Assembly: GCA_035935655.1 (NCBI GenBank)
Contig: DASYWW010000013.1
Coordinates: 88,275 to 152,274 of the forward strand
Direction: 5' to 3'
DNA: 64,000 nucleotides
DNA from: Candidatus Bathyarchaeia archaeon
Lineage (GTDB): Archaea; Thermoproteota; Bathyarchaeia; 40CM-2-53-6
In this document: positions 34,249 to 43,482 of the stretch, in pieces
How the letters are laid out: every line of letters starts with the position of its first letter
Numbering within the stretch: the first letter of the stretch is position 1
The notes under the pieces: generated by a model
The model's database searches: none
What the model was told of the DNA's origin: nothing
Seen by the model: the letters and a program-made list of their open reading frames with translations, nothing else
Translations under genes and position numbers: made by a program

Positions 34249-35520
34249 TTGTTTACCCAGAAAGCTAGCCGGTACTTCGCGCTAGCAACAGTATTTCTAG
34301 TGCTCGGGCTATTCCTCGGAGACTGGCAGCTTGCAAGTCTAACACTGCCGCTAGCGTCATTGTTCGTCCTGGCAAACATCTGGGGCATTCCTGACAAAGT
34401 CGCGCTCGAGCTCGACCATGAGGTTACACCCTCGGACAGTTTTGGCGAGGAGGATATTGAGCTCTCGATCGAGATCAAAAACAAGACAGGTAGTCCTGTC
34501 GGAAACATAGAGATTACAGAGCAACTTCCGCCGGGAGTCTCTCTGGAAAAGGGAGCAGGCCGGGTCCGGACCGGGTTGCTACCATCCGAAAAGATTAGTC
34601 TACCGCTGGATTTTCCAAACCCTGGGCGGGGAAACTACCAGATAGGTCCCTTGGTTGCGAAGGTTCAGGACCCGTTTGGACTCTACCTGGTTGAGGATGT
34701 GCGGGCTCCGGAGACTCTCTCTGTTATGCCTCGGCCTGAACGGATTAGAGGTGCAGAACTCCGGCCGCGCCATCTGGGTCCTTGGCCCGGGACGATTCCA
34801 GGGAGGATTCCGGGATCCGGAACGGAGTTCTTCAGTCTTCGAGGATACGTTACGGGGGATGATCCGAAACGTGTCAACTGGAAAGCATCGGCAAGATATA
34901 GACGGCTGATTGTCAATGAGACTGAGGCGGAGAAGGTTACTGATGTGATGGTCGTTCTCGATACGGACGTCACTTTCTTCGGGCCTCTCGAAGCGGAATT
35001 GTTTGAGCGAGGGATATCTGCTGCGGCTTCGATGGCTGATCTCCTGCTCAAGCAGGGAAACAGAGTCGGCCTCATTCTTCAGGGAGGAGAACGAGGATTT
35101 GTCTCGCCTGCTTTCGGGAAGAGACACGAGAGGAACATACTGTATCTTTTGGCAGCAGCGAAACCGGGAAGAGCGATGATATCGACCAGTTATGTTGTCA
35201 AGCTTCTTGCCCATGTTATGCTTCCAGCCAAGGCGCAGATCGTTCTGATCTCACCGTTGCTGGACTCGACTATCGTTAGTGGTTTGAGAGACCTTGCAGT
35301 CGCCGGATACAGTATTCTCGTTGTCTCACCATCAATGGGAGAGCCAGCTCATTTCGATTCTGAGGCAGAGCAGATAGCGTACAGAATGATCATGCTCGAA
35401 AGATCCAACACTTTATTGGCGGTTCAACGGTTCTGCACCGCGGTCTCTTGGCCCGTCGGAGTTCCTCTGTCAACAGTTCTGAGGAAGGTGAGGCGTGTAC
35501 GACCACTAGTTCCAGCCTAG
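34249..35520 (+). CDS. DUF58 domain membrane protein
   Basis: A 423-residue protein. Two N-terminal helices (FALATVFLVLGLFLGDW and ASLTLPLASLFVLANIW) are followed by an Ig-like beta domain (about 60-165) and the DUF58 hallmark FFSLRGYVTGDDPKRVNWKASARYRRLIVNE near residue 200. A vWA-like region (DVMVVLDTDVTFFG ... VGLILQGGERGFVSPAF) comes next. Its start is a TTG 13 bases after the MoxR stop. DUF58 proteins are regular clients of MoxR and probably act at the membrane in envelope homeostasis. Confidence 0.92.
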   Translation: MFTQKASRYFALATVFLVLGLFLGDWQLASLTLPLASLFVLANIWGIPDKVALELDHEVTPSDSFGEEDIELSIEIKNKTGSPVGNIEITEQLPPGVSLEKGAGRVRTGLLPSEKISLPLDFPNPGRGNYQIGPLVAKVQDPFGLYLVEDVRAPETLSVMPRPERIRGAELRPRHLGPWPGTIPGRIPGSGTEFFSLRGYVTGDDPKRVNWKASARYRRLIVNETEAEKVTDVMVVLDTDVTFFGPLEAELFERGISAAASMADLLLKQGNRVGLILQGGERGFVSPAFGKRHERNILYLLAAAKPGRAMISTSYVVKLLAHVMLPAKAQIVLISPLLDSTIVSGLRDLAVAGYSILVVSPSMGEPAHFDSEAEQIAYRMIMLERSNTLLAVQRFCTAVSWPVGVPLSTVLRKVRRVRPLVPA

Positions 35521-36110
35521 ATCTGAGATCCCGAGTTGCCATTCCGATTGTAAGGCTTCAGTATCTGTTGCTTACACCATGGGTGGTTGCGGGGATTCCG
35601 GCTCAAGCTCTTCTTGGATTGGGAGTTCCGATCGGAATCATTGTCGTTCTTGTCGGGTCGCTCGGAATGTTCTACAAACAGCGACCCGTTGCTGTGGCCG
35701 CGTCTCTCGGTCTCCTGTTTTTGCTGGTCTATGGGAAAGCGGCTGTGGACGTTTTGGGGCTGAGCCAGCCTGATACGGCGTTTCTGCTTCTCCAGTTCTC
35801 TGGAATCATTTTTCTCATGGAGGCTGGAGGAGCCGTTTTGTCTTTTGATGATGAGCATCGGGATCTTCGCGGGAAAACGGACGAGGTTTCCGGCAACATC
35901 AGTCAGCGTCTGTCTGGTTGGATCCAAGGCCAGTTGTGGGAACAGGGGAAGATCGCCACATTGTCTGTTGTACTTTCCTTAGCATTGTTGGTCATCGGTA
36001 GCATAGCAAGCATATCTTTCAACCAGCTCGCGTTCTCGGCAGCGCTTGTCATCTTATCCATAGGAGTGCTTCTATTCGTGCTAACTCACAGACGGGAACC
36101 CGAGTCCTAG
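35448..36110 (+). CDS. Membrane protein closing the MoxR operon
   Basis: A 220-residue frame from TTG 35448, overlapping the end of the DUF58 gene by up to 73 bases. The true start may lie nearer 35520, but no ATG is available there. Hydrophobic segments at AGIPAQALLGLGVPIGIIVVLVGSLGMF, AVAASLGLLFLLVYGKAAVDVL, FLLLQFSGIIFLMEAGGAVL, TLSVVLSLALLVIGSIASI and FSAALVILSIGVLLFVL give about five helices. No known domain. The same strand and the overlap suggest it belongs with the DUF58 complex. Confidence 0.65.
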   Translation: MARRSSSVNSSEEGEACTTTSSSLDLRSRVAIPIVRLQYLLLTPWVVAGIPAQALLGLGVPIGIIVVLVGSLGMFYKQRPVAVAASLGLLFLLVYGKAAVDVLGLSQPDTAFLLLQFSGIIFLMEAGGAVLSFDDEHRDLRGKTDEVSGNISQRLSGWIQGQLWEQGKIATLSVVLSLALLVIGSIASISFNQLAFSAALVILSIGVLLFVLTHRREPES

Positions 36111-36124
36111 CCGACTGGCAGTGG

Positions 36125-36198
36125 GATCATGACAAACCCGAACGAATTTCCGGATAATACACCGGGGCTTCCCAGATTGGAGAACAGGGCTGATAATG
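36125..36198 (+). repeat. 74-bp dispersed repeat, copy 2
   Basis: Inverted copy of 30913-30986 with five mismatches. It lies in the 274-base gap between the MoxR operon and the M20 peptidase gene. The rest of the gap (36199-36384) contains a 61-codon ATG frame, MGESAAFSCEPQ..., that I do not consider well supported. The two copies lie 5.2 kb apart and flank Hjc-distal, UPF0147 and MoxR-operon sequence. Confidence 0.8.
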
Positions 36199-36384
36199 GG
36201 CGAGTCCGCGGCTTTCTCTTGTGAGCCCCAATCTGTCATCGGGCAATACCCGTCGATGAACCAAGGTCCGGGATCGATCCTGGTGGTACCGGGTCCACGC
36301 GAGAACCCACGCTACACGGTGGAGAACGGGCTGAAAACGATTTTTCTGGAAGATGCTATTAGGACGTTAGTTGAGCGGTAAGTT

Positions 36385-37761
36385 GTGAAAGAGCAGAGCC
36401 TGAAGCAGGCCTTCGATTACATCCAGAAGAACAGGGAGCCTTTCCTCCGCGACTTCCGCACACTCCTCCGACAACCAAGTGTGTCCGCGCAGGGAAAGGG
36501 TATCGTGGACTGTGCACGAATCGTCAAGAAATACATGGATGCGGCCGGGATCAAGAGCCAGATTCTCCCCGAGAAAAATGGCAACCCGATAGTCTATGGA
36601 GAAGTGAAATCAAAATCCTCCAGCAAGACCCTTCTCATCTATGGCCACTACGACGTCCAGCCTGTCGAGCCGCTAGAGGAATGGGACTCTGGACCCTTCG
36701 ATGCGAAGATGCAGGGAAAGAAAATAATCTCGAGAGGCGCAGCCGACAGCAAGAACAACGTTACAAGCTGTATCAAAGCGACTGAGAGCTTTCTGAAAGC
36801 AACCGGTGATGTTCCACTTAATCTGAAATTTCTCTTCGAGGGCGAGGAGGAGATTGGTAGTCCGCACCTCCCTGGATTTATCGATGAGAATAAGGAACGG
36901 TTGAACGCTGACAGTGTTGTTTGTTACGATGGGGATCTGGACGAGACCGGGCGGCCAAAGATCAACCTGGGAGTCAAAGGGCTACTCTATGTGGAGATGA
37001 GATGCAAGAAGGCTAGAGCCGATCTTCACTCATCCTACGCCCCACTGGTCGAGAACCCGGCTTGGCGTCTTGTCTGGGCCCTGAACACGATGAAGAGCGC
37101 GGATGGAAAAATTCTGATCAATGGATGGTACGATGATGTCGAGCCATTCACTCCAGCTCAATCAAAACTAGTAAGTAAGATTCCGTTCCGAGGGGAGAAC
37201 CTGCTCAAAGAATGGGGATTGAAAAAATTCCTCGGCGCAAAAACAAACAGAGAGGCGTTGAAAAAATATCTGATGGAGCCGACCTGTACGATCTGCGGCT
37301 TCAAGGCAGGCTACATCGGACAAGGATCCAAAACCGTCCTTCCCGGAAGCGCAATGTTGAAGATCGACTTTCGCCTGGTATACAACCAGAACCCGAGAAA
37401 GCTCCTGGGGATATTGAAAAGTCATCTCCGACAGCACGGCTTCGAGGATATACAAGTCAAGGCTCTAGGGTTTCTAGAACCCTCTAGGACCAAACCGTCT
37501 GCACCAATAGCTCGCGCTGCGGCAAAGGCCGCAAAGATAACTTTTGGCAGCAGCCCAGTGGTACTCCCCAGAAACCCTGCATCCGGCCCCGACTATCTCT
37601 TCACGAAGCGGCTCGGCATGGATAGCATCTGGACCGGAAGCGCGCTTCCCTCCGCCTACAGTCACGCGCACGCGCCCAACGAATATACGACAACGGACGA
37701 GTTCATTGCCGGAATACGATACGTTGGCGCGATCATGCACGAGTACGCCAGGACAAGTTAG
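36385..37761 (+). CDS. M20-family metallopeptidase (dipeptidase type)
   Basis: A 458-residue di-zinc peptidase with a GTG start. Zinc and catalytic motifs are visible: YGHYDVQPVEPLEEWDSGPF near residue 92 (His, Asp), RGAADSKNN near 119 (bridging Asp), EGEEEIGSP near 153 (general base and zinc Glu), DGDLDE near 182, and the late SHAHAPNEYT near 430. A dimerisation lid with VKGLLYVEMRCKKARADLHSSY lies between. Cytoplasmic dipeptidases of this family trim peptides to amino acids. It stands alone downstream of the MoxR operon. Confidence 0.92.
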   Translation: MKEQSLKQAFDYIQKNREPFLRDFRTLLRQPSVSAQGKGIVDCARIVKKYMDAAGIKSQILPEKNGNPIVYGEVKSKSSSKTLLIYGHYDVQPVEPLEEWDSGPFDAKMQGKKIISRGAADSKNNVTSCIKATESFLKATGDVPLNLKFLFEGEEEIGSPHLPGFIDENKERLNADSVVCYDGDLDETGRPKINLGVKGLLYVEMRCKKARADLHSSYAPLVENPAWRLVWALNTMKSADGKILINGWYDDVEPFTPAQSKLVSKIPFRGENLLKEWGLKKFLGAKTNREALKKYLMEPTCTICGFKAGYIGQGSKTVLPGSAMLKIDFRLVYNQNPRKLLGILKSHLRQHGFEDIQVKALGFLEPSRTKPSAPIARAAAKAAKITFGSSPVVLPRNPASGPDYLFTKRLGMDSIWTGSALPSAYSHAHAPNEYTTTDEFIAGIRYVGAIMHEYARTS

Positions 37762-37785
37762 GATCGTAGCTCCCTGACTATTTTT

Positions 37786-38430
37786 CTAGGGGATCTCTGC
37801 AGTTACGAGAAGAGTCTCCGAGCGCCTATCCATTGCGAGTCTCCCGTACGATCTTCTCAGAACAAGAATCAAGAGGAGATAGCATATGGTCGTCCCAAGC
37901 CCGAACCAGAAGAGTTCTCCGTAGATAGCGGAAATATTAGCACCGCTGGTTTCGAGAAACCCTATCCAGCCTAGGGTGTTGAGGAACTTGCCTCCCAGAT
38001 GGTACGCCAAGTAGGCTGAAACTAGGAAGCTCGTTGCAACATATTGCCACCTCCATCTCTTTCGAGAGAGCATGGACCCCGCAAGGCCCATCACGAAAAC
38101 TGCTACGATTCCCTGGAAGATGAGCGCTGATCTCAGAAAGTCTAGAGTTAGCCCGGTGCTTGAGCCATAATAATCGATCAGGGTTTCCGTCGTTCCCTTC
38201 GGGTTTATGCCGAGTTCAAGAGCGGTGTTTACTGCGAGATATTGCGGGATAGAAAGGAGGACGTTCGACAAGGACGCTAGTATGTAGACTTCGAGATGTT
38301 CGCGAGCGTTGACTCTCAGGAGTTGCCGAAGTGACAACGTATCTCCATGAGTCAGACTTTGTCCGTCTTCTAAAGGATGGCGCTTGTCAGACCGTACAGG
38401 GATCCTCCCCAGCCGGCATTGTAAGCACAC
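37786..38430 (-). CDS. SpoIIM-like integral membrane protein
   Basis: A frame of 214 residues. The first 35 are Cys/Arg-rich and probably not translated; a non-ATG start nearer LRQLLRVNAREHLEVYILASL is likely. That segment and four or five later helices (LRSALIFQGIVAVFVMGLAGSML, YVATSFLVSAYLAYHLGG, ELFWFGLGTTICYLLLILVL) resemble the SpoIIM/DUF95 family of membrane proteins. It converges with the M20 peptidase gene. Function in archaea is unknown. Confidence 0.55.
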   Translation of the reverse strand: MCLQCRLGRIPVRSDKRHPLEDGQSLTHGDTLSLRQLLRVNAREHLEVYILASLSNVLLSIPQYLAVNTALELGINPKGTTETLIDYYGSSTGLTLDFLRSALIFQGIVAVFVMGLAGSMLSRKRWRWQYVATSFLVSAYLAYHLGGKFLNTLGWIGFLETSGANISAIYGELFWFGLGTTICYLLLILVLRRSYGRLAMDRRSETLLVTAEIP

Positions 38431-38500
38431 GGGCTTATCTATTACAGAAAATGGTCCAGCCTGAGTTTAGCGTACCCGGACAGGTCACAGTAGCTCGTTA

Positions 38501-39298
38501 ATGACTGATCTCCTGATTCTGCACCTCGCTCTCGCATTCCCGGTTGGTGGCGCATGGGTCAGCCTGGCGACACTAATCGCGGAAAGATACGGCAGCGCGC
38601 TTGGGGGACTTGTGGGAGGGCTTCCAGCGATCTCCATCATCTCGTTTCTATTCATCGGAATCAACCAAGGCCCTGAGACAGCATCGCAAGCGACGATTGT
38701 CTTCCCCCTCGCCCTCAGCTTCACAATGACATTCTTGCTGGTCTACGCCGGTCTTTCAAAGAGAGGCTTTCGGGCAGCTTTTCTTGTGGCCTTACTTGTC
38801 TGGGCCGGTCTCTCAGTCATCACGGCACTTCTCAATCTAAGAAACCTGTTTCTCTCGGTTGGAATCTTTCTTTCAGCTGTCAGCTTCTACTTCTACATGT
38901 TGAAAATGAAAATGAAACTTCCCCAAGTCGCTGGAGCGGAGACAGCCTATTCTCTTCGCCAAGTAGCGTTCAGAGCCATCATTGGTGGGGGCATCATCGC
39001 CCTCACGGTGCTCTTGAGTCAGCTCGGAGGATCCGAGCTAGGTGGCATTGCCTCATCGTTTCCCGCAATATTCAGCCTCACTCTCTTTTTCGCCTACAGA
39101 ACTCGTGGAATGGAGTTGTCGCGAGCGTTAACGAGACCATTGTTGGTATCTGCATCGTTAACCGCGTTTCCGTATAGCCTTCTCGTGGGATATCTGTATC
39201 CTATCCTAGGGGTTGGAATTGGAACAATAGTGGGCCTGTCTTGCATTGTTCCCTTGACAGCGCTAGCCCACTATCTGATCAATATCAAGAAAATCTAG
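38501..39298 (+). CDS. DUF3147-like polytopic membrane protein
   Basis: A 265-residue protein with about eight hydrophobic segments arranged as two similar halves. The first half is PVGGAWVSLATLIAERYGSALGGLVGGLPAISIISFLFIG and the second is ALTVLLSQLGGSELGGIASSFPAIFSLTLFFAY, each with a Gly-rich G-LGG-hydrophobic loop. This two-repeat pattern is seen in DUF3147-type transporters. No substrate can be inferred. It is divergent from the SpoIIM-like gene. Confidence 0.7.
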   Translation: MTDLLILHLALAFPVGGAWVSLATLIAERYGSALGGLVGGLPAISIISFLFIGINQGPETASQATIVFPLALSFTMTFLLVYAGLSKRGFRAAFLVALLVWAGLSVITALLNLRNLFLSVGIFLSAVSFYFYMLKMKMKLPQVAGAETAYSLRQVAFRAIIGGGIIALTVLLSQLGGSELGGIASSFPAIFSLTLFFAYRTRGMELSRALTRPLLVSASLTAFPYSLLVGYLYPILGVGIGTIVGLSCIVPLTALAHYLINIKKI

Positions 39299-39408
39299 GA
39301 TAATTCGGTTCAAAATGCGGCCAGCTTGGCGTCCAGCGATAAAGATTGTCAGAGGAAAATCCATGATCGAGTAACGTAATAAGCAACTCGAACTAATTTC
39401 ACTATCTA

Positions 39409-39996
39409 TTGCCCTCACGTCTCATCGCGCTAGAAGGTATCGACCAGGCAGGGAAGAAGACCCAGACCAAACTCTTGTCCGCGAGCTTGCGCCATGAAGG
39501 GTTCAAAGTCGGCACCCTAAGCTTTCCAATTTACTCTACTATCTCGGGACGACTTATCCGATCCTTCCTCGCCGGAAAAACAGACACATCACCGCACGCG
39601 CTGCACATGCTCTACTCCCTCAACCGTTGGGAAAACTTGGGAACGATCACCAGTGCTCTGAAACAGAATGATTTCGTCATCTGTAACAGATACACCGCCT
39701 CTAATTTGGCCTATGGAGAAGCTAGGGGTTTGAGTGTCCAGTGGCTCGCGGGTCTTGACGCGGGTCTCCCTGAGGCGCGCGCTGTCTTCGTCCTAGATGT
39801 TCCCACTCCTAAATCGTTCTCGAGAAAGACTAAGCGTCGGGACGTCAACGAGAGAGATCGTGCCTTTCTAGAGAAGGTGCGGAGAAACTATCGTTCGCTG
39901 GCCCACAGATTTGGATGGCATCTCGTCGATGGCACAAGGCCGCCCAACGAAGTTCACGAGCGGATACTTCTGGGTCTGCGAAGCGCATTCCTCTAA
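39409..39996 (+). CDS. tmk: Thymidylate kinase
   Basis: A 195-residue nucleoside-monophosphate kinase that would phosphorylate dTMP to dTDP with ATP. The P-loop is IALEGIDQAGKKTQTKLLSA (residues 6-25), with Lys in place of the usual Ser/Thr after GK. The substrate segment is SFPIYSTISGRLIRSFLAG, followed by the DR(Y/W)-like NDFVICNRYTASNLAYGEARGL and the Lid region KSFSRKTKRRDVNERD. The start is TTG 39409; no ATG is available. It converges with the Lon-like gene seven bases away. Confidence 0.88.
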   Translation: MPSRLIALEGIDQAGKKTQTKLLSASLRHEGFKVGTLSFPIYSTISGRLIRSFLAGKTDTSPHALHMLYSLNRWENLGTITSALKQNDFVICNRYTASNLAYGEARGLSVQWLAGLDAGLPEARAVFVLDVPTPKSFSRKTKRRDVNERDRAFLEKVRRNYRSLAHRFGWHLVDGTRPPNEVHERILLGLRSAFL

Positions 39997-40003
39997 GGAC
40001 GCG

Positions 40004-42448
40004 CTAGTCGTTTGGTCTTCTTGTGAATTGTCCAAACTTTGTAATCTCGCTTGCCATCTCAGTCAGTCGTTTGTTGACCTTGAAATGGACCGTGTCTGTT
40101 TCATAGCTTCCATCGCTCTTCAACGTCCCCGCCTTTACACCTGTTAGAATCTCGATACCATCGTCTATAGTTCTTACCGGATAGATGTGGAATTGTCCCT
40201 TTTTGACAACCTCCACCACCTCTTCGCTGAGCATGAGGTGCTGGACATTACTCTGTGGAATCAGAACTCCCTCGTCACCCTTCAGACCTTTAGCCTTGCA
40301 TGTATGATAGAATCCCTCAATCTTCTCGTTCACTCCCCCGATTGCCTGAACCTCTCCCCTCTGGTTTACAGATCCAGTAACTGCAAAGTTCTGCTTGATT
40401 GGAAGGTCAGAGAGGGCTGAGAGGATTGCATAGAGCTCGGTGCTGGAGGCGCTGTCACCGTCGATTCCGCCGTAGCTCTGTTCGAAGACAAGCCTGCAAG
40501 CCACGCTCAGCGGCTTATCACGTGCATACTTGTTCTCCAGATAGCCCGATATTATCAGGACCCCCTTCGTGTGCAGTTGTCCGCCGAGCTTGGCTTGGCG
40601 TTCGATGTCAATGACTCCTTCTCTTCCAAGACCAACGCTCACGGTTATCCGGGATGGCTGGCCGAAGTCGAAGTCGCCTAGGCTAATTACGGATAATCCG
40701 TTTACTTGGCCGGTTTTGGTTCCAGCAGTGTCGATGAGTATGATACCTCTCTCTATCATCTCCTTGGTCTTTTCATCGAGAAGATTGGAGCGGTAGATCT
40801 TCTCCTGTAATGCCTTCAGGATGTGAAGGTCCTTGATGTATTTGGATTCATCCTGTGATGCGTAAAGGTTGGCTTCTCTGACTAGATCGGCGATCTCAGG
40901 GAATTTTGTAGAGAGCTTCGTCTGATCCTCTGCAAGTCTCGAACCGTACTCTACCACTTTCGCTATTGCTTCTGCCTCAAGATGATTGAGATTCTCCTTC
41001 TCGCACAGAGTATGAACAAACCTTCCGTAAGTTCTCATATTCTCCTCGTTCCTCTCGATTGTATCATCGAATTGGGCCTTGACTTTGAAAAGCAAGCCAA
41101 AGTCCGGGTCGGCAACATAGAGCGCCTGGTAGATCTGATTGTCTCCCGCCAAGACAATTTTCACGTCCAACGGTATTGGTTGGGGAGTGAGACTCTTCGT
41201 GCTCGCGACTCCCAGCCTCTGGCCGGTTTCTTCTATGGCGATGTTTCCGTTCAGAAGTGCCCTCTTGAGACCCTCGTACGACAACTGACTAGTTAGAAGT
41301 TCCCTGGCCCCCAATATGAGAAATCCACCGTTTGCCTTGTGGATCGATCCTCCTTTGATCAGGGTGAAATCCGTTGAGAGCGTTCCGAACTTGGCCTCGT
41401 TCTCGATTCTGCCAAGCAGGTTCGTCACTGTTGGGTTGTCTTCGGCGATCACCGGTGCCCCTTTCAGTTCAGAGTTATCGACGATGACGTTGACTTGATA
41501 CCTTCTGAAGAGAAGGTCAGGCAAACCGCTTTCCGTGAGACTTGGTGGGGCGTCAGGATCCTTCTTTTGTTCCGTTCCAGTCACGGTGAATAGTTCGGTG
41601 TTTTCTAAAATGTCGTCTCTCAGATCATCGAGGTACTGAACTACGTCTGGCTCGTCCTGATACCGAAAGGTTAGCGTACTGATCAAGCCCCCCATAGCAT
41701 AGTGGACGGAGTCGTCCCTGAGTTTTTTCAGTTCATCAAGCGTGTTCGCTTCGAGTTCGTTGACTTGTTTCCCGGCTTTGTCGAGCGCGGTTCTTACCGT
41801 CTCTCGACTCAGTTCGAACTTTTTCTTCGCGCTCGCGGGTAGAGCATCATATTCCTCCTGACTGAGCGCCTTTCCCGCACGGATGGGGACTATCCCGATG
41901 CCTAGCTGATTCATTCGGACTGCATAACTGGACTGTTTGGCCACATCGTTAAGCCCGTTCAGAATCTTGTCTCTCTCTTCCACCGATTTCTTCGTTATAC
42001 TATTTGTCCGGGCTGCAAATTCTTCGCTCTGAAGAGCTGCGGGAACGGCTCTCTTGACCTGGTCTATGAGATTTTTCAGATCTTTCTGGAAGATCTTAGC
42101 CTTGCCTGCCGGGAGCTTGAGTGCTTTCGGCTCATAGGGATTTTGGAAATTGTTTACGTAGCACCAGTCGGGCGGAATACGTTTGGTTTTGGCGATCTTT
42201 TCAAGGTAACTTCTAGTTGCTGGCCTCTTGCCGGTGACTGGAGGCCCAGCCGCGAAGATGTTGAATCCTTTTGCTTTCATCTCCACTCCGAACATGAGGG
42301 CTTTGAGGGCGCGATCTTGTCCGACGATTCCTTCGATAGGAGGAAGTTCTTCGCTGGTCTTGCATTCGACCTTTCCAGGTGGACATTCAAACCTCAGTTT
42401 TTCCGGAGGAAGCTCACTAATCGTCAACTCGGGTTTCCAACGGTTCAT
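40004..42448 (-). CDS. Lon-family ATP-dependent protease (AAA_32 type)
   Basis: An 814-residue protein of the COG1067 Lon-like group. The AAA part begins EGIVGQDRALKALMFGVEM, with a Walker-A-like GPPVTGKRPATRSYL near residue 75, where Arg replaces Ser/Thr after GK. A long helical coiled insertion (about 140-290) follows, then GGSIHKANGGFLILGARELL, a Walker-B-like region near 365. The C-terminal Lon protease domain has the Ser-Lys dyad: Ser in DGDSASSTELYAIL (about 665) and Lys in GGVNEKIEGF (about 707). It lacks the N-terminal LAN domain and has no membrane helices, unlike archaeal LonB. Confidence 0.9.
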   Translation of the reverse strand: MNRWKPELTISELPPEKLRFECPPGKVECKTSEELPPIEGIVGQDRALKALMFGVEMKAKGFNIFAAGPPVTGKRPATRSYLEKIAKTKRIPPDWCYVNNFQNPYEPKALKLPAGKAKIFQKDLKNLIDQVKRAVPAALQSEEFAARTNSITKKSVEERDKILNGLNDVAKQSSYAVRMNQLGIGIVPIRAGKALSQEEYDALPASAKKKFELSRETVRTALDKAGKQVNELEANTLDELKKLRDDSVHYAMGGLISTLTFRYQDEPDVVQYLDDLRDDILENTELFTVTGTEQKKDPDAPPSLTESGLPDLLFRRYQVNVIVDNSELKGAPVIAEDNPTVTNLLGRIENEAKFGTLSTDFTLIKGGSIHKANGGFLILGARELLTSQLSYEGLKRALLNGNIAIEETGQRLGVASTKSLTPQPIPLDVKIVLAGDNQIYQALYVADPDFGLLFKVKAQFDDTIERNEENMRTYGRFVHTLCEKENLNHLEAEAIAKVVEYGSRLAEDQTKLSTKFPEIADLVREANLYASQDESKYIKDLHILKALQEKIYRSNLLDEKTKEMIERGIILIDTAGTKTGQVNGLSVISLGDFDFGQPSRITVSVGLGREGVIDIERQAKLGGQLHTKGVLIISGYLENKYARDKPLSVACRLVFEQSYGGIDGDSASSTELYAILSALSDLPIKQNFAVTGSVNQRGEVQAIGGVNEKIEGFYHTCKAKGLKGDEGVLIPQSNVQHLMLSEEVVEVVKKGQFHIYPVRTIDDGIEILTGVKAGTLKSDGSYETDTVHFKVNKRLTEMASEITKFGQFTRRPND

Positions 42449-42551
42449 TGACTAAGAGCAGTATCTAAAGAAAACCGCCAACCGATAGATGGTTGGCATT
42501 CGATCTCTGGACCTTATACCACCGTTGCCAGATGTATTTCTTTGAAAACGC

Positions 42552-43364
42552 TTGACGGGCATCTTGGAGAGGCTCCCGCCTCCCTTCGATGAGCGGATTC
42601 AATACGGGCGTGATCCTCAGCACTTTGCTGAACTGCGATTCCCTAACGGCCGAGGACCATACCCGCTCTTGTTCATGATCCATGGTGGCTTCTGGCAGTC
42701 AGTGTTTGACTTGAAGCACATTGGATACCTTTGCGTGGCCCTGACCCGTAAAGGAATCATCACCTGCAACCTCGAATACCGACGTGTCGGAGATCCTGGG
42801 GGCGGTTGGCCCGGAACCTTTCAGGATGTCAGCCTGGCGACAGACCACATTGTGGAGACAGTCTCTTCAGACTCGCGCTTCGATGCTTCCAGGGCAGCGG
42901 TGATGGGACACTCCGCTGGAGGGCATCTTGCACTGTGGCTCGCAAGCAGACACCGCATTCCGAAGTCGTCACTTCTACACAGCGTTCAGAAGCATCGTCT
43001 CCTCCGTGCAGTTTCGCTCGCTGGCGTGTGCGACCTTCGGACAGGATGGAAGCAACGGCTAGGACGCGGGGCGGTTGCCAGGCTCATGGGTGGATCGCCA
43101 GATCAATATCCGGAGCGATTCGACGCCGGAAGCCCCATCGAACTCCTGCCTAGTGGATCGAGACAGGTCCTAATCCACGGTACTGATGATGACGTCGTTC
43201 CGGCGTCTCAATCCGAGAGGTTTGTCGAAAAGGCTGAACAGGTGGGTGACCGGCCTATTCTCGTCAAGCTGAAGGGCGTAGGCCATTTCGAGCTGATCGA
43301 TCCCGAGTCAGATGCGTGGCCTGCTGTCGTTGGAGCCGTTCTGCCATTAATAGGTCTGAGATAG
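42552..43364 (+). CDS. Alpha/beta hydrolase (esterase, kynurenine-formamidase-like)
   Basis: A 270-residue hydrolase starting at TTG. The oxyanion motif FMIHGGFW (HGGxW type) lies near residue 43, the nucleophile in MGHSAGGHLALWLAS near 120, Asp in LIHGTDDDVVPASQ near 214 and His in GVGHFELIDP near 246. The HGGFW form and EYRRVGDPGGGWPGTFQDV resemble BD-FAE/kynurenine formamidase relatives. No signal peptide. It is divergent from the Lon-like gene, about 100 bases apart. Confidence 0.88.
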   Translation: MTGILERLPPPFDERIQYGRDPQHFAELRFPNGRGPYPLLFMIHGGFWQSVFDLKHIGYLCVALTRKGIITCNLEYRRVGDPGGGWPGTFQDVSLATDHIVETVSSDSRFDASRAAVMGHSAGGHLALWLASRHRIPKSSLLHSVQKHRLLRAVSLAGVCDLRTGWKQRLGRGAVARLMGGSPDQYPERFDAGSPIELLPSGSRQVLIHGTDDDVVPASQSERFVEKAEQVGDRPILVKLKGVGHFELIDPESDAWPAVVGAVLPLIGLR

Positions 43365-43482
43365 ACGATCAGGCGGCCCCTTCTCGTTCTGAAACGATCA
43401 CTTTCATACGGGAAACTCTTGGGTTGAATACTTTCTTCCCCGTCAGCAAGCCTTATGTCAAAGATAGAGAGAGCTGAAAAAC

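Noticed and set aside
36196..36381. 61-codon ATG frame before the M20 peptidase gene
   Set aside because: Its start lies in the dispersed repeat and it has no domain pattern. It could be a small gene, but the support is too weak to list.
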